Shown here piece after piece: positions 41,207 through 49,050 of a stretch of 57,293 bases of DNA. The DNA lies in NCBI GenBank assembly GCA_017474845.1, contig JAFVGS010000045.1:1-57293 (forward strand), given 5' to 3'. The stretch comes from Prevotella sp. (GTDB taxonomy: Bacteria; Bacteroidota; Bacteroidia; Bacteroidales; Bacteroidaceae). Below the pieces are notes generated by a model. The model was not told the origin of the DNA. It saw nothing but the letters and a program-made list of their open reading frames with translations, and ran no database searches. Numbering within the stretch: position 1 is the first letter of the stretch; every line of letters starts with the position of its first letter. Made by a program: the position numbers and the translations under genes.

Positions 41207-42568
41207 TTATTGCTTGTCGAGTTCAGCAAGGTTTGCGGCGATCATCTCGTCGGTGACAGTGTAGTTCTGCAGGTCTCCCTTGATGTAAGCCTCGTATGAC
41301 GGCATGTCGATGAGTCCGTGACCAGAGAGGTTGAAGAGGATGACCTTCTCCTCGCCAGTTTCCTTGCACTTCATGGCCTCGCGGATGGTGGCGGCGATGG
41401 CATGGGTGCTTTCAGGAGCAGGGATGATGCCCTCGGTACGGGCGAAGAGCATGCCGGCCTCGAAGGTCTCGAGCTGTGGGATGTCGACACCGTGCATCAG
41501 ACCGTCCTTGATGAGCTGGCTGATGATCATGCCGGCACCGTGGTAGCGCAGACCGCCGGCGTGGATGTTGGAAGGCTTGAAGTTGTGGCCCAGTGTGTAC
41601 ATCGGCAGCAGCGGGGTGTAGCCTGCCTCGTCGCCGAAGTCGTAGCGGAACTGGCCGCGGGTGAGCTTCGGACAGCTGTCTGGCTCGGCAGCGATGAACT
41701 CGGTGGTCTTGCCGTCGAGCAGGTTGTGACGCATGAAGGGGAAGGAGATACCGCCGAAGTTGGAACCGCCACCGAAGCAACCGATGACGATGTCGGGATA
41801 TTCACCTGCCATCTCCATCTGCTTTTCAGCCTCGAGGCCGATGATGGTCTGGTGGAGGCCTACGTGGTTGAGCACAGAACCCAGCGTATATTTACAATTA
41901 GGTGTCGTCGTGGCGAGCTCGACAGCCTCGGAGATGGCGGTGCCGAGAGAACCAGAGTGGGTGGGATCCTTCGTCAGGATGTCCTTACCAGCACGGGTGG
42001 ACATCGAGGGAGAACCTTCGACAACGGCTCCGAAGGTGCGCATAATGCTGGAGCGGTAGGGCTTCTGCTGCATGGTGATCTTTACCTGATAGACAGCGCA
42101 GTCGAGGCCGTAGATCTTGGCTGCATACGAGAGGGCAGCACCCCACTGTCCGGCACCCGTCTCAGTGGTGACGTTCGTCGTGCCTTCCTGCTTGGCATAG
42201 TAGCACTGAGGCAGGGCGGAGTTGATCTTATGAGAGCCTAAGGGATTGGTCGACTCGTTCTTGAAATAGATGTGTGCTGGTGTGCCGAGGGCCTCTTCGA
42301 GTGCATAGGCGCGCACCAACGGGGTGGAACGATAGTACTTGTACTTCTCGAGCACATCCTCAGGGATGTCAATCCAACGGTGCTCAGTATCGAGTTCCTG
42401 TACGCAGCACTCACGCGGGAAGATGTGGGCGAGGTCATCGACACCTAAAGGCTGCTTCGTTGCAGGATGGATGGGCGGCATGGGTTTGTTGGGCATGTCG
42501 GCCTGGATGTTGTACCACTGTGTTGGAATCTCACTCTCCTGGAGGATGAATTTCTTTTGTTTAGCCAT
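41207..42568 (-). CDS. trpB: tryptophan synthase beta chain, TrpB2 type
   Basis: PLP enzyme condensing indole with serine. The 453 residues are longer than classical TrpB (about 400) and match the TrpB2 group: RSTPLVRAYALEEALGTPAHIYFKNE, Lys114 in GSHKINSA, TETGAGQWG, GCFGGGSNFGG and HAGGLRYHG. No trpA is adjacent; TrpB2 enzymes often stand alone and may salvage free indole. It may have its own promoter in the short gap after the hybrid regulator gene. Confidence 0.93.
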   Translation of the reverse strand: MAKQKKFILQESEIPTQWYNIQADMPNKPMPPIHPATKQPLGVDDLAHIFPRECCVQELDTEHRWIDIPEDVLEKYKYYRSTPLVRAYALEEALGTPAHIYFKNESTNPLGSHKINSALPQCYYAKQEGTTNVTTETGAGQWGAALSYAAKIYGLDCAVYQVKITMQQKPYRSSIMRTFGAVVEGSPSMSTRAGKDILTKDPTHSGSLGTAISEAVELATTTPNCKYTLGSVLNHVGLHQTIIGLEAEKQMEMAGEYPDIVIGCFGGGSNFGGISFPFMRHNLLDGKTTEFIAAEPDSCPKLTRGQFRYDFGDEAGYTPLLPMYTLGHNFKPSNIHAGGLRYHGAGMIISQLIKDGLMHGVDIPQLETFEAGMLFARTEGIIPAPESTHAIAATIREAMKCKETGEEKVILFNLSGHGLIDMPSYEAYIKGDLQNYTVTDEMIAANLAELDKQ

Positions 42569-42613
42569 AATTCTTTGTGTTAAGTTTGTTATATACTCTT
42601 AATTTTTTAATTC

Positions 42614-44308
42614 TCAATTCTTCACTTGAAACAGGCTCTCCATGAACTCCTTGGGCTGCACGCCGAACTGTTTCTTGAAACAGGTGGAGAAGTATCGTGG
42701 ATCGCGGAAGCCCACCTTGTAGGCGAGGTCGCTGACACGGAGGGAGGGGTCGGACTGTGCAAGGCGTTGGGCTTCTTTCAGACGGACGTCGCGGATGAAG
42801 CCGGAGACGTTCAGGCCCGTGATGGAGCGCAGCTTGTTGTAGATGGTCGACGCGCTGGCACCCATGTCGGCAGCGAGGGCTTCGCGGTCGTAGGTGTCAT
42901 CGTCGAGATGGGAGTAGACGCATCCGAGGGCGCGGCTCAGGAATTCCTCGTCGGGCGACTTCGGGGCGGCTACAATACGGCGGGCCTCATCGGCTGTTTC
43001 CAGATGGTATTCACGCTGGATGCGCTTGCGGTTCTCGATGATGTTGTCGATGCGCAGTTTGAGGTCGCTCAGACGGAAGGGCTTCGTGAGATACTCGTCG
43101 GCACCAGCGAGCAGGGCCTCCTGCTCATCTTCTTCCTGTGTCTTGGCGGTGAGGAGGATGATTGGCAGATGGCTGTAGTTGGGATCTTCCTTGACGGTTT
43201 TCGTGAGCTCGTAGCCGTCCATCTCTGGCATCATCACGTCGGAGATGATGAGGTCGAGGTCTTTCTGATGGATGACGTCGAGCGCCTCGCGCCCGTTCTT
43301 TGCAGAATATACACGGTAGGATGACTTCAACAACTGTCGCATGAGCATAAGGAGCTCGAGGTTGTCTTCGACAACGAGCAGACGATAGATATCCTCGTCG
43401 GGATGATCCTGCGGATCGCTTTCTTCTGGCTCGGTATCAAGCGTGAGTGCCTGGACGTCGATGATGGCGTTTTGGGGGATGTTGAAGTCGATGGTGCGCG
43501 TCTCGTCAATCTGGTCAGGGACAAAAGCCTCCTTGTTGATGGGCAACTCGACGGTGAAGGTGGTTCCCTTGCCTACCTCACTCTCGCAACGGATGGTGCC
43601 ATGATGCAGGTAGACGAGGTCGTGGGTGAGGTTGAGACCGATGCCCGTACCGATGGTATGGTGCTTGCGGTATTCGCCGTCGTGGAATCGTTGGAATAGG
43701 TATTTCATTTTCTCTGGCGGGATGCCGTCGCCGGTGTCGCTCACCTCAATACGGATATGGTCGAAGGTCGTGTTCGTCTGAACCTTTAGCGTCACCTCAC
43801 CGTCTTCGTGGGAGTATTTGGCGGCATTAGAGAGGAGGTTATAGATGATCTTGTCAAGCTTGTCGGTATCTATCCAGCCCATCATGCTCTCTGGGTAGCA
43901 GGAGATGGTGAAGTGCTGACGTTTTCGGACTAGTAGAGGTTCAATACACTCTGCCGTTTCCCGGATGTAACGCATGACATCTCCCTGTGCTACGACCAGT
44001 TTGAGCTGTCCAGCCTCCGACTTGTTGGTCTCAAGGATCTGCTGTAGCAGGCGTACCATGCGCTGGATATTGAGTTGCATGAGGTCGTAGTCGTGGCAGT
44101 GTTGGGGTGCTTCGTCGCGGAGTTTGTCGACGGAGGCCGAGATGACTGTGAGCGGCGTGAGTAGTTCGTGGGTGATGTTCGTGAAAATATTACTCATCTG
44201 GAGACGACGGCGCAGTCGCAGGCTTCGTAAGTAGAGGTTTCTGCCTACGAAACTGATGACGATGATGATTGCCAGAACGGCAAGAACTAACAGTATGCGC
44301 GCGGTCAT
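42614..44308 (-). CDS. hybrid two-component protein (HK-REC-AraC) without periplasmic sensor
   Basis: 564 residues: one membrane helix (about 5-22), HisKA with His47 in FTNITHELLTPL, an ATPase domain with NLLSNAAKYS, DTGDGIPPEKM and GTGIGLNLTHDLV, a receiver domain with Asp357 in ISDVMMPEMDG, and a C-terminal AraC-type DNA-binding domain ending FKKQFGVQPKEFM. It matches the cytoplasmic part of Bacteroidales hybrid regulators, but the beta-propeller sensor that normally fills the first 700-800 residues is missing. No sensor remnant is seen upstream. Confidence 0.9.
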   Translation of the reverse strand: MTARILLVLAVLAIIIVISFVGRNLYLRSLRLRRRLQMSNIFTNITHELLTPLTVISASVDKLRDEAPQHCHDYDLMQLNIQRMVRLLQQILETNKSEAGQLKLVVAQGDVMRYIRETAECIEPLLVRKRQHFTISCYPESMMGWIDTDKLDKIIYNLLSNAAKYSHEDGEVTLKVQTNTTFDHIRIEVSDTGDGIPPEKMKYLFQRFHDGEYRKHHTIGTGIGLNLTHDLVYLHHGTIRCESEVGKGTTFTVELPINKEAFVPDQIDETRTIDFNIPQNAIIDVQALTLDTEPEESDPQDHPDEDIYRLLVVEDNLELLMLMRQLLKSSYRVYSAKNGREALDVIHQKDLDLIISDVMMPEMDGYELTKTVKEDPNYSHLPIILLTAKTQEEDEQEALLAGADEYLTKPFRLSDLKLRIDNIIENRKRIQREYHLETADEARRIVAAPKSPDEEFLSRALGCVYSHLDDDTYDREALAADMGASASTIYNKLRSITGLNVSGFIRDVRLKEAQRLAQSDPSLRVSDLAYKVGFRDPRYFSTCFKKQFGVQPKEFMESLFQVKN

Positions 44309-44336
44309 GAGTTAGAGTGGTTGAATAACTTCCGTG

Positions 44337-44344
44337 CAAAAATA
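44337..44344 (-). promoter_or_regulatory. -7 promoter element (TATTTTTG) for the hybrid regulator
   Basis: Exact TAnnTTTG on the minus strand 28 bp before the start codon. Confidence 0.6.
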
Positions 44345-44410
44345 GTCATTTTTATCGAAAAATCGCATAAATCTCAGAAAAACTTGTTGTTTATGCTCCG
44401 AAAAAGTATG

Positions 44411-44453
44411 AAATGCGTGATTTTATGTCGAAAATCCGTTAATTCACGCATTT
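44411..44453. promoter_or_regulatory. 10-bp inverted repeat upstream of the hybrid regulator
   Basis: AAATGCGTGA (44411-44420) and TCACGCATTT (44444-44453) are perfect complements with a 23-bp loop, about 70-110 bp upstream of the regulator's -7 element. A possible operator for autoregulation or for the plus-strand promoter at 44501. Confidence 0.4.
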
Positions 44454-44500
44454 TAAACACCAAATAACGATAAGTCGACATTGCTTTGCGGAAATGGTTG

Positions 44501-44610
44501 TACTTTTGCACCAGAATAAAGATTTTAATGGTTAAGGTTTATGGTTGATTAATTTAGTTTTTTAAGTAATTTAAAGAAAAGGCTCGTTGTGAAACGGGCC
44601 TTTTCATATG
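44501..44610 (+). ncRNA. candidate small RNA (promoter plus terminator, no ORF)
   Basis: TACTTTTG at 44501-44508 matches TAnnTTTG. A GC hairpin GGCTCGTT/AACGGGCC at about 44581-44604, flanked by AAAA and TTTT runs, lies about 70 bp downstream. The transcript of about 95 nt has only a six-codon ORF. The hairpin could alternatively terminate the leftward GPx gene. Confidence 0.4.
44578..44608. terminator. bidirectional terminator hairpin
   Basis: AAAAGGCTCGTT and AACGGGCCTTTT form a stem with a GTGA loop and A/T runs on each side. Serves GPx (minus) and/or the candidate small RNA (plus). Confidence 0.7.
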
Positions 44611-44653
44611 ATATATACCTATTAAAATAAGGTACGCGCGATGTCGACAATCT

Positions 44654-45205
44654 TTATTTCAACAGTTCTTCAATCTGCTTTTCGATGTTGGTGATCTTCT
44701 CCGTGGGTTCAAAGCGGGCAACGACCTGACCTTTCTTATTGATGAGGAACTTGGTAAAGTTCCACTTGATGTCGGTCTTCTGCTTGTAGTCGGGATCTGC
44801 CTTGGTGAGCATGTCGTCGAGGATGTGGGCGATGGGGTGCTCCATATCCCAGCCGGCGAAGCCCTTCTCCTCCTGCAGGAACTTGTAGAGGGGGTCGGCA
44901 TCTTCTCCGTTCACCTTGATCTTCTTGAAGCGCGGGAACTCCGTGCCGAAGTTGAGCTTGCAGAACTCATGGATGCTCTCGTCCGTACCAGGGGCCTGCT
45001 GTCCGAACTGGTTGCAGGGGAAGTCGAGAATCTCGAAGCCTTCGGCGTGATACTTCTCGTAGAGCTTTTCCAGCTCGTCGTATTGCGGCGTAAATCCGCA
45101 CTTTGTTGCTGTGTTGACAATCAGCAACACCTCGTTGGCGTATTCCTTCAGGGATACGTCCTTGCCTTTTCTGTCCTTGACAGTGAAGTCATAAACTGTT
45201 CTCAT
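44654..45205 (-). CDS. glutathione peroxidase family peroxidase
   Basis: 183-residue thiol peroxidase, probably thioredoxin-dependent in this lineage. The catalytic Cys36 is in TKCGFTPQ, followed by FPCNQFGQQ (Gln66 and a resolving-type Cys64) and KWNFTKFLI with the Trp-Asn of the catalytic tetrad. It is a cysteine, not selenocysteine, form. The ATG at 45203-45205 (MRTVYDFTV) matches the family start; upstream in-frame codons run into the promoter at 45245. Confidence 0.92.
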   Translation of the reverse strand: MRTVYDFTVKDRKGKDVSLKEYANEVLLIVNTATKCGFTPQYDELEKLYEKYHAEGFEILDFPCNQFGQQAPGTDESIHEFCKLNFGTEFPRFKKIKVNGEDADPLYKFLQEEKGFAGWDMEHPIAHILDDMLTKADPDYKQKTDIKWNFTKFLINKKGQVVARFEPTEKITNIEKQIEELLK

Positions 45206-45244
45206 GTTTTTGTCTAAAATATGTAAGATGTTAAGTTCTGGGTA

Positions 45245-45252
45245 CAAATTTA
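45245..45252 (-). promoter_or_regulatory. -7 promoter element (TAAATTTG) for the GPx gene
   Basis: Exact TAnnTTTG on the minus strand, 39 bp before the start codon. Confidence 0.6.
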
Positions 45253-45288
45253 CGACTTTTCTGCGTTTCCACCAAATATTTAGGCAAA

Positions 45289-45332
45289 AAAAGTGCGCTT
45301 GGGCATATGCAACTACCCAAGCGCAGGCTTTT
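45289..45332 (-). terminator. terminator after rpmE
   Basis: GCGCTTGGG (45295-45303) pairs with CCCAAGCGC (45316-45324); an A-run on the left gives a T-run on the minus strand. Confidence 0.75.
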
Positions 45333-45349
45333 TATCTCAAAAACTGCTC

Positions 45350-45604
45350 TTACTTCTTCGCAGCCTTACCGTAGCGGCTCATGAACTTATCAACACGTCC
45401 AGCGGTGTCGACGAGCTTGCTCTTACCAGTATAGAACGGGTGAGAGGAGCTGGAGATTTCTACTTTTACCACAGGGTAAGTTTCGCCTTCGAATTCTACT
45501 GTATCGTTCGTCTTTGCTGTAGACTTCGAGAGGAACATATCGCCGTTGGACATGTCCTTAAACACGACGGGGCGATAGTTTTCGGGATGAATACCTTTTT
45601 TCAT
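45350..45604 (-). CDS. rpmE: 50S ribosomal protein L31 type B
   Basis: 84 residues, [22 protein letters not shown] and [24 protein letters not shown]. It has no CXXC zinc-binding cysteines, so it is the zinc-independent (type B) form. A single-gene unit with a promoter at 45656-45663 and a leader of about 45 nt. Confidence 0.96.
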   Translation of the reverse strand: MKKGIHPENYRPVVFKDMSNGDMFLSKSTAKTNDTVEFEGETYPVVKVEISSSSHPFYTGKSKLVDTAGRVDKFMSRYGKAAKK

Positions 45605-45655
45605 TTTGAGTTTAATATTAATAATGTAAAATGTTCAAATTCTAACTTCGGGCTG

Positions 45656-45663
45656 CAAAGGTA
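45656..45663 (-). promoter_or_regulatory. -7 promoter element (TACCTTTG) for rpmE
   Basis: Exact TAnnTTTG on the minus strand, 51 bp before the start codon. Confidence 0.65.
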
Positions 45664-45674
45664 CTGCTTTTTTT

Positions 45675-45776
45675 TGAACTTTGGACTTTGAACTTTATAC
45701 TTTATGTATGCAATTAAGGATTATTAACTAATAGGCAACAAAAAGTTCCATCTTCAATGTTCAATGTTCAATGTTT
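45675..45776. repeat. CTTTGAA and TTCAATG tandem phrases
   Basis: 45675-45705 has about five 7-bp units of the form CTTTGAA/CTTTATA; 45750-45776 has TTCAATG three times. Both lie between the rpmE and udk promoters. TTCAATG units recur at 54118-54140. Confidence 0.55.
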
Positions 45777-45780
45777 TTTG

Positions 45781-45788
45781 TAACTTTG
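45781..45788 (+). promoter_or_regulatory. -7 promoter element (TAACTTTG) for udk
   Basis: Exact TAnnTTTG 22 bp before the udk start codon. Confidence 0.65.
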
Positions 45789-45810
45789 TACCCACTAAAG
45801 TACAATAACT

Positions 45811-46452
45811 ATGATTATCATCGGAATCGCAGGCGGTTCAGGTTCGGGCAAGACCACCGTCGTGAAGCGTATTGCCAAGGCACTGCCGCCTCACTGTGCG
45901 GCCGTCATCCCGTTGGACTCTTATTACAACGACACAACCGCTCTGACAGATGAGGAGCGCAAAGCCATCAACTTCGACCATCCTGATGCTTTCGACTGGA
46001 AGTTGCTGACAGAGCAGATCAAGAAGTTGAAGAACGGCGAGGCCATCGAGCAGCCCACGTATTCGTATGTGCTCTCAAACCGTCTGCCAGAGACCATCCA
46101 TGTGGATCCGAAGCCCGTGATTATCCTTGAAGGCATCATGACACTGCACCATAAGAAGTTGCGCGACATGATGGACCTGAAGATTTATGTGGATACTGAC
46201 AGCGATGTGCGCCTGATCCGAAACATCCGCCGTGATGTGGTGGAGAGGGGCAGAACCGTCGAGATGGTGCTGAGCCACTACGAGAACGATGTGAAGCCCA
46301 TGCACGAGCAGTTCATCGAACCCACGAAGAAGTTTGCAGACCTCATCATCCCCTGGGGACGTGAGAACAAACGGGGTATCGACATCCTGCGAACCTATAT
46401 CCAGGGATTCTCCGAGGAGGTTCGTGAGGAAATGAAGGGTATTGAGGATTAG
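45811..46452 (+). CDS. udk: uridine kinase
   Basis: Phosphorylates uridine and cytidine in pyrimidine salvage. The 213-residue P-loop kinase has GGSGSGKTTV at about 8-17, DSYYND, NFDHPDAFDW and the RDVVERGRT lid segment. Related to pyrimidine supply together with uraA and pyrC elsewhere in the window. Its stop overlaps that of the convergent DUF308 gene by 4 bp. Confidence 0.95.
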   Translation: MIIIGIAGGSGSGKTTVVKRIAKALPPHCAAVIPLDSYYNDTTALTDEERKAINFDHPDAFDWKLLTEQIKKLKNGEAIEQPTYSYVLSNRLPETIHVDPKPVIILEGIMTLHHKKLRDMMDLKIYVDTDSDVRLIRNIRRDVVERGRTVEMVLSHYENDVKPMHEQFIEPTKKFADLIIPWGRENKRGIDILRTYIQGFSEEVREEMKGIED

Positions 46453-47165
46453 TCCTCAGTAGACGTTTTGGGGAGGTAGGCCTCGTGATCCTTAGGGATG
46501 GCGTCGCCTGCCTCCTCATCATTTTGTATCTCTTCAGCCACTTGTACCTCCTCTGCTTCCGTGACTTCCTCAGCCTGCTGAATCTCTTGCGCCCTGGCAA
46601 ACTTGCGCCTGTCAGAGTGGAACTTGATGGAGTTGATCATCTCCGTTACGCCATACAGCAGCGTACACCAGCCGAGAATCAGCATGGCGATGCTTGCGGG
46701 ATCCATCGGACGGATAATCACGTAGAGGCCTGTGAGCAGGATGACAGAGGGGAATATCCAGTATCCGAAGCCGATTTTTCCGAACTTACGGGCATTCGCC
46801 AGGCTCATATACTGGTTGATGGCACCCAGGATGAGCATGCCGCCGATGATATACATCAGTGCTGTGATGAAGATGTTGGGTGTCAGAGCGAGGATGGCGC
46901 CGAGGATGATGCTTCCCACACCGACGATGGGGAAGGTGGGGGGCTCGCCGGCTACGACGTTACCATCGGCATCGGTAATCTTATATTCTGACACATGCTT
47001 TCTGGCATTCATATACACAATCAGCGAGATGATGCCTGAGAGGAAGAACAGTACGCCGATGGCCACTGTTATCCACGTGACGGTATTGTCGGGATACTTA
47101 ATGAGCAGTATACCTACTGCGATGGCGCAGATGGCGCGGAAGAATGAACTCTGTAATATCTTCAT
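46449..47165 (-). CDS. DUF308 (HdeD-like) membrane protein
   Basis: 238 residues with six predicted membrane helices in two or three similar pairs, as in HdeD proteins (FRAICAIAVGILLIKYP, PIVGVGSIILGAILALTP, SVILLTGLYVIIRP). The C-terminal 45 residues form an acidic Glu/Val/Ala-rich cytoplasmic tail (QQAEEVTEAEEVQVAEE). HdeD is tied to acid resistance in E. coli; function here is not known. Confidence 0.82.
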   Translation of the reverse strand: MKILQSSFFRAICAIAVGILLIKYPDNTVTWITVAIGVLFFLSGIISLIVYMNARKHVSEYKITDADGNVVAGEPPTFPIVGVGSIILGAILALTPNIFITALMYIIGGMLILGAINQYMSLANARKFGKIGFGYWIFPSVILLTGLYVIIRPMDPASIAMLILGWCTLLYGVTEMINSIKFHSDRRKFARAQEIQQAEEVTEAEEVQVAEEIQNDEEAGDAIPKDHEAYLPKTSTED

Positions 47166-47191
47166 AATGGGTCTAAATTCTATTTTTGCTG

Positions 47192-47199
47192 CAAAAATA
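47192..47199 (-). promoter_or_regulatory. -7 promoter element (TATTTTTG) for the DUF308 gene
   Basis: Exact TAnnTTTG on the minus strand, 26 bp before the start codon. Confidence 0.55.
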
Positions 47200-47206
47200 C
47201 AAAAAA

Positions 47207-47236
47207 AGCCACAGATTACACAGATAATCGCAGATT
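47207..47236. repeat. half CACAGATT element
   Basis: AGCCACAGATTACACAGAT matches one arm of the elements at 41146 and 14627, but no full complementary arm is present. It lies between divergent promoters. Confidence 0.6.
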
Positions 47237-47241
47237 ATTTT

Positions 47242-47249
47242 TAATTTTG
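47242..47249 (+). promoter_or_regulatory. -7 promoter element (TAATTTTG)
   Basis: Exact TAnnTTTG 16 bp before the phosphatase start codon. Confidence 0.6.
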
Positions 47250-47265
47250 CACCAAATTAATACGA

Positions 47266-47775
47266 ATGGATACAATATTATATCTTGCACGGCACGGAGA
47301 GACGGTGGATAATGCCAACCAGATCATGCAGGGGCAGACGCAGGGCGAACTGAATGAGAACGGTCTGCGCCAGGCCCAGGAACTCAGCGCACAATGGAAG
47401 GACTATGATATAGACATCGTGATGGCCAGTGACCTGAAACGATCTGTGGATACGGCAGCCATCATCGCTGCACCCCACGGACTGGAGGTCGTCATGACGC
47501 CGTTGCTGAGGGAACGTGACTGGGGCGGTTTTACGGGAAGATATATCCCCAGCCTGAAAAACGAGGTGTGGCCTGACGACATAGAGACATTGGAAAACCT
47601 TCTTTCCCGGGCTGGCGAGTTCATCGCCTACGTCAAGAAGACTTATCCGGGAAAGAAGGTGCTGGCCGTAGGACATGGCATTATCAATAAAGCTGTCCAG
47701 GCTGTCTATTTTAAGAAATCAATGAGCGAGATTCCGAGGATGTCGAATGCAGAAGTGAGGGAATTGGTGCTCTGA
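47266..47775 (+). CDS. histidine phosphatase family protein
   Basis: 169-residue phosphoglycerate-mutase-like phosphatase. LARHGETVDN holds the catalytic His10 and Arg9; the second-half GHGIINKA holds the partner His, and LRERDWGGFTG the acid Glu region. Substrate unknown; cobalamin, sugar or nucleotide phosphates are possible. It ends 1 bp from the convergent Gly-rich protein gene. Confidence 0.88.
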   Translation: MDTILYLARHGETVDNANQIMQGQTQGELNENGLRQAQELSAQWKDYDIDIVMASDLKRSVDTAAIIAAPHGLEVVMTPLLRERDWGGFTGRYIPSLKNEVWPDDIETLENLLSRAGEFIAYVKKTYPGKKVLAVGHGIINKAVQAVYFKKSMSEIPRMSNAEVRELVL

Positions 47776-47776
47776 T

Positions 47777-48874
47777 TTATCTGCGTCCACCCATTCTGCC
47801 GCCACCGCCGCCGCTGTGTCCGCCGCCGTGAGAACCACCGCCGTGTGAGCCTCCGCTGAAGTGTGAGCCTCCGCTGAAGGAACCACCGCCGCGAGAGCCG
47901 CCGCTGAATCCTCCGCTATGGGAACCGCCGCTGTGGGAACCACCACTGAATCCACTATGACTGTGAGAGCCACCGCTGAATCCTCTGCTATGGGAACCGC
48001 TGCTATGGGAACCGCCACTGAATCCTCTATGGTTGCTGGAGCTGCCGCTGAACGTGCTGCTTCTGTGAGAACTCATCCCGCTGCGGTTGCTGGAACCGTT
48101 GAAGGTGCCGTTGTCGCGAGAGCCTCTTTCGATGCTCCTCTGAGGCGTATGAGAGTTGCGGCCGTCGATAGACCTCGAAGGATCCCTGCGCTCGTAGCTG
48201 CCTCTGCGCTCAATGTTACCTCTACGTTCGTAGCTGCCTCTGCGCTCGATACCCCTGTCTCTACCAGGATTCCGTTCGATAGTTCCTCTTCCGATGCGGC
48301 CTCTGTCACCGGCAGTGACACGGGTGGAGCTGTGGCGGTGGCTGCCGCGGAAGTCACCACGGTTCCAACGGTCGTGCATGCCGATATGCTCTCTGTGAGG
48401 GGCGTGGAAGTGCTCACGGTGGCCGTGATAGTAGCCGTGTCCGCCCACTCTGTGCCAGGCATGGGCACCACGATAGGAGTGGTAGAAATGAGGACGTCCG
48501 AAGTAGAAGTAGTCACGGTGCGGGTAACGGGCATAGATACCGAAGTGCCAGTAGCCGGCGTCCCAGTACAGCGGACGATAGAAATAGGATGCTGCTATGA
48601 AGGCATTCCACTGCCAGTCGAGCAGGATATAGCTCAGATCGAGATTACGGCGCTCCCAGTAGGTTCCGTACACATCGTAACGGCTGGTGACACCCATCAG
48701 ATAGTCGAGATTAATCTCATAGGCAGCCTCGTACTGTTCGTCAGTGAGATTCAGCTCATAAGCCATCTTGTCGGTCAGGAACAGGGCTTCTTCGCGAGCC
48801 TGCTCATAGCTCATTGCGTTTGCAGAGACGGTTGCTGTCAGCATCATCATCAGTGCGAAAAACATCTTTTTCAT
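47777..48874 (-). CDS. secreted His/Arg/Ser/Gly-rich low-complexity protein
   Basis: 365 residues with a signal peptide (SANA, about residue 20). Residues 21-105 are an ordered helical/aromatic domain (SYEQAREEALFLTDKMAYEL, LDYLMGV). Residues 106-170 are His/Tyr-rich, 185-240 Arg-rich with repeated ERRGSYERRG and NIERRG units, and 270-365 a Ser-Gly-His tail of SGGSHSGGFSGG units. The mixture of clear sequence blocks suggests surface or metal-binding roles, but no family name can be given. Repeats are in-frame and intact. Confidence 0.75.
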   Translation of the reverse strand: MKKMFFALMMMLTATVSANAMSYEQAREEALFLTDKMAYELNLTDEQYEAAYEINLDYLMGVTSRYDVYGTYWERRNLDLSYILLDWQWNAFIAASYFYRPLYWDAGYWHFGIYARYPHRDYFYFGRPHFYHSYRGAHAWHRVGGHGYYHGHREHFHAPHREHIGMHDRWNRGDFRGSHRHSSTRVTAGDRGRIGRGTIERNPGRDRGIERRGSYERRGNIERRGSYERRDPSRSIDGRNSHTPQRSIERGSRDNGTFNGSSNRSGMSSHRSSTFSGSSSNHRGFSGGSHSSGSHSRGFSGGSHSHSGFSGGSHSGGSHSGGFSGGSRGGGSFSGGSHFSGGSHGGGSHGGGHSGGGGGRMGGRR

Positions 48875-48954
48875 ACTCGTATCTTTTAAAGGGTTTTACT
48901 TCATTTTATCTCTTTCACGATGCAAAGTAACAACAAAATCGGAGCATACACAAA

Positions 48955-48985
48955 GGATTTTCCCTAATCGGGCAGGGGAAAATCC
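48955..48985. promoter_or_regulatory. inverted repeat GGATTTTCCC / GGGAAAATCC, putative operator
   Basis: Perfect 10-bp arms (48955-48964, 48976-48985) with an 11-bp spacer between two divergent genes, 33 bp upstream of the Wzi -7 element. The spacer includes CCCTAATCGGG. Placement suggests a transcription-factor site. Confidence 0.45.
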
Positions 48986-49017
48986 CTAAACTGTATGGTT
49001 ATTCGGAATAATTGTTG

Positions 49018-49025
49018 TAATTTTG
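49018..49025 (+). promoter_or_regulatory. -7 promoter element (TAATTTTG) for the Wzi-like gene
   Basis: Exact TAnnTTTG 25 bp before the start codon. Confidence 0.6.
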
Positions 49026-49050
49026 CACCGTCAAAAGAGCTATATAGCAT

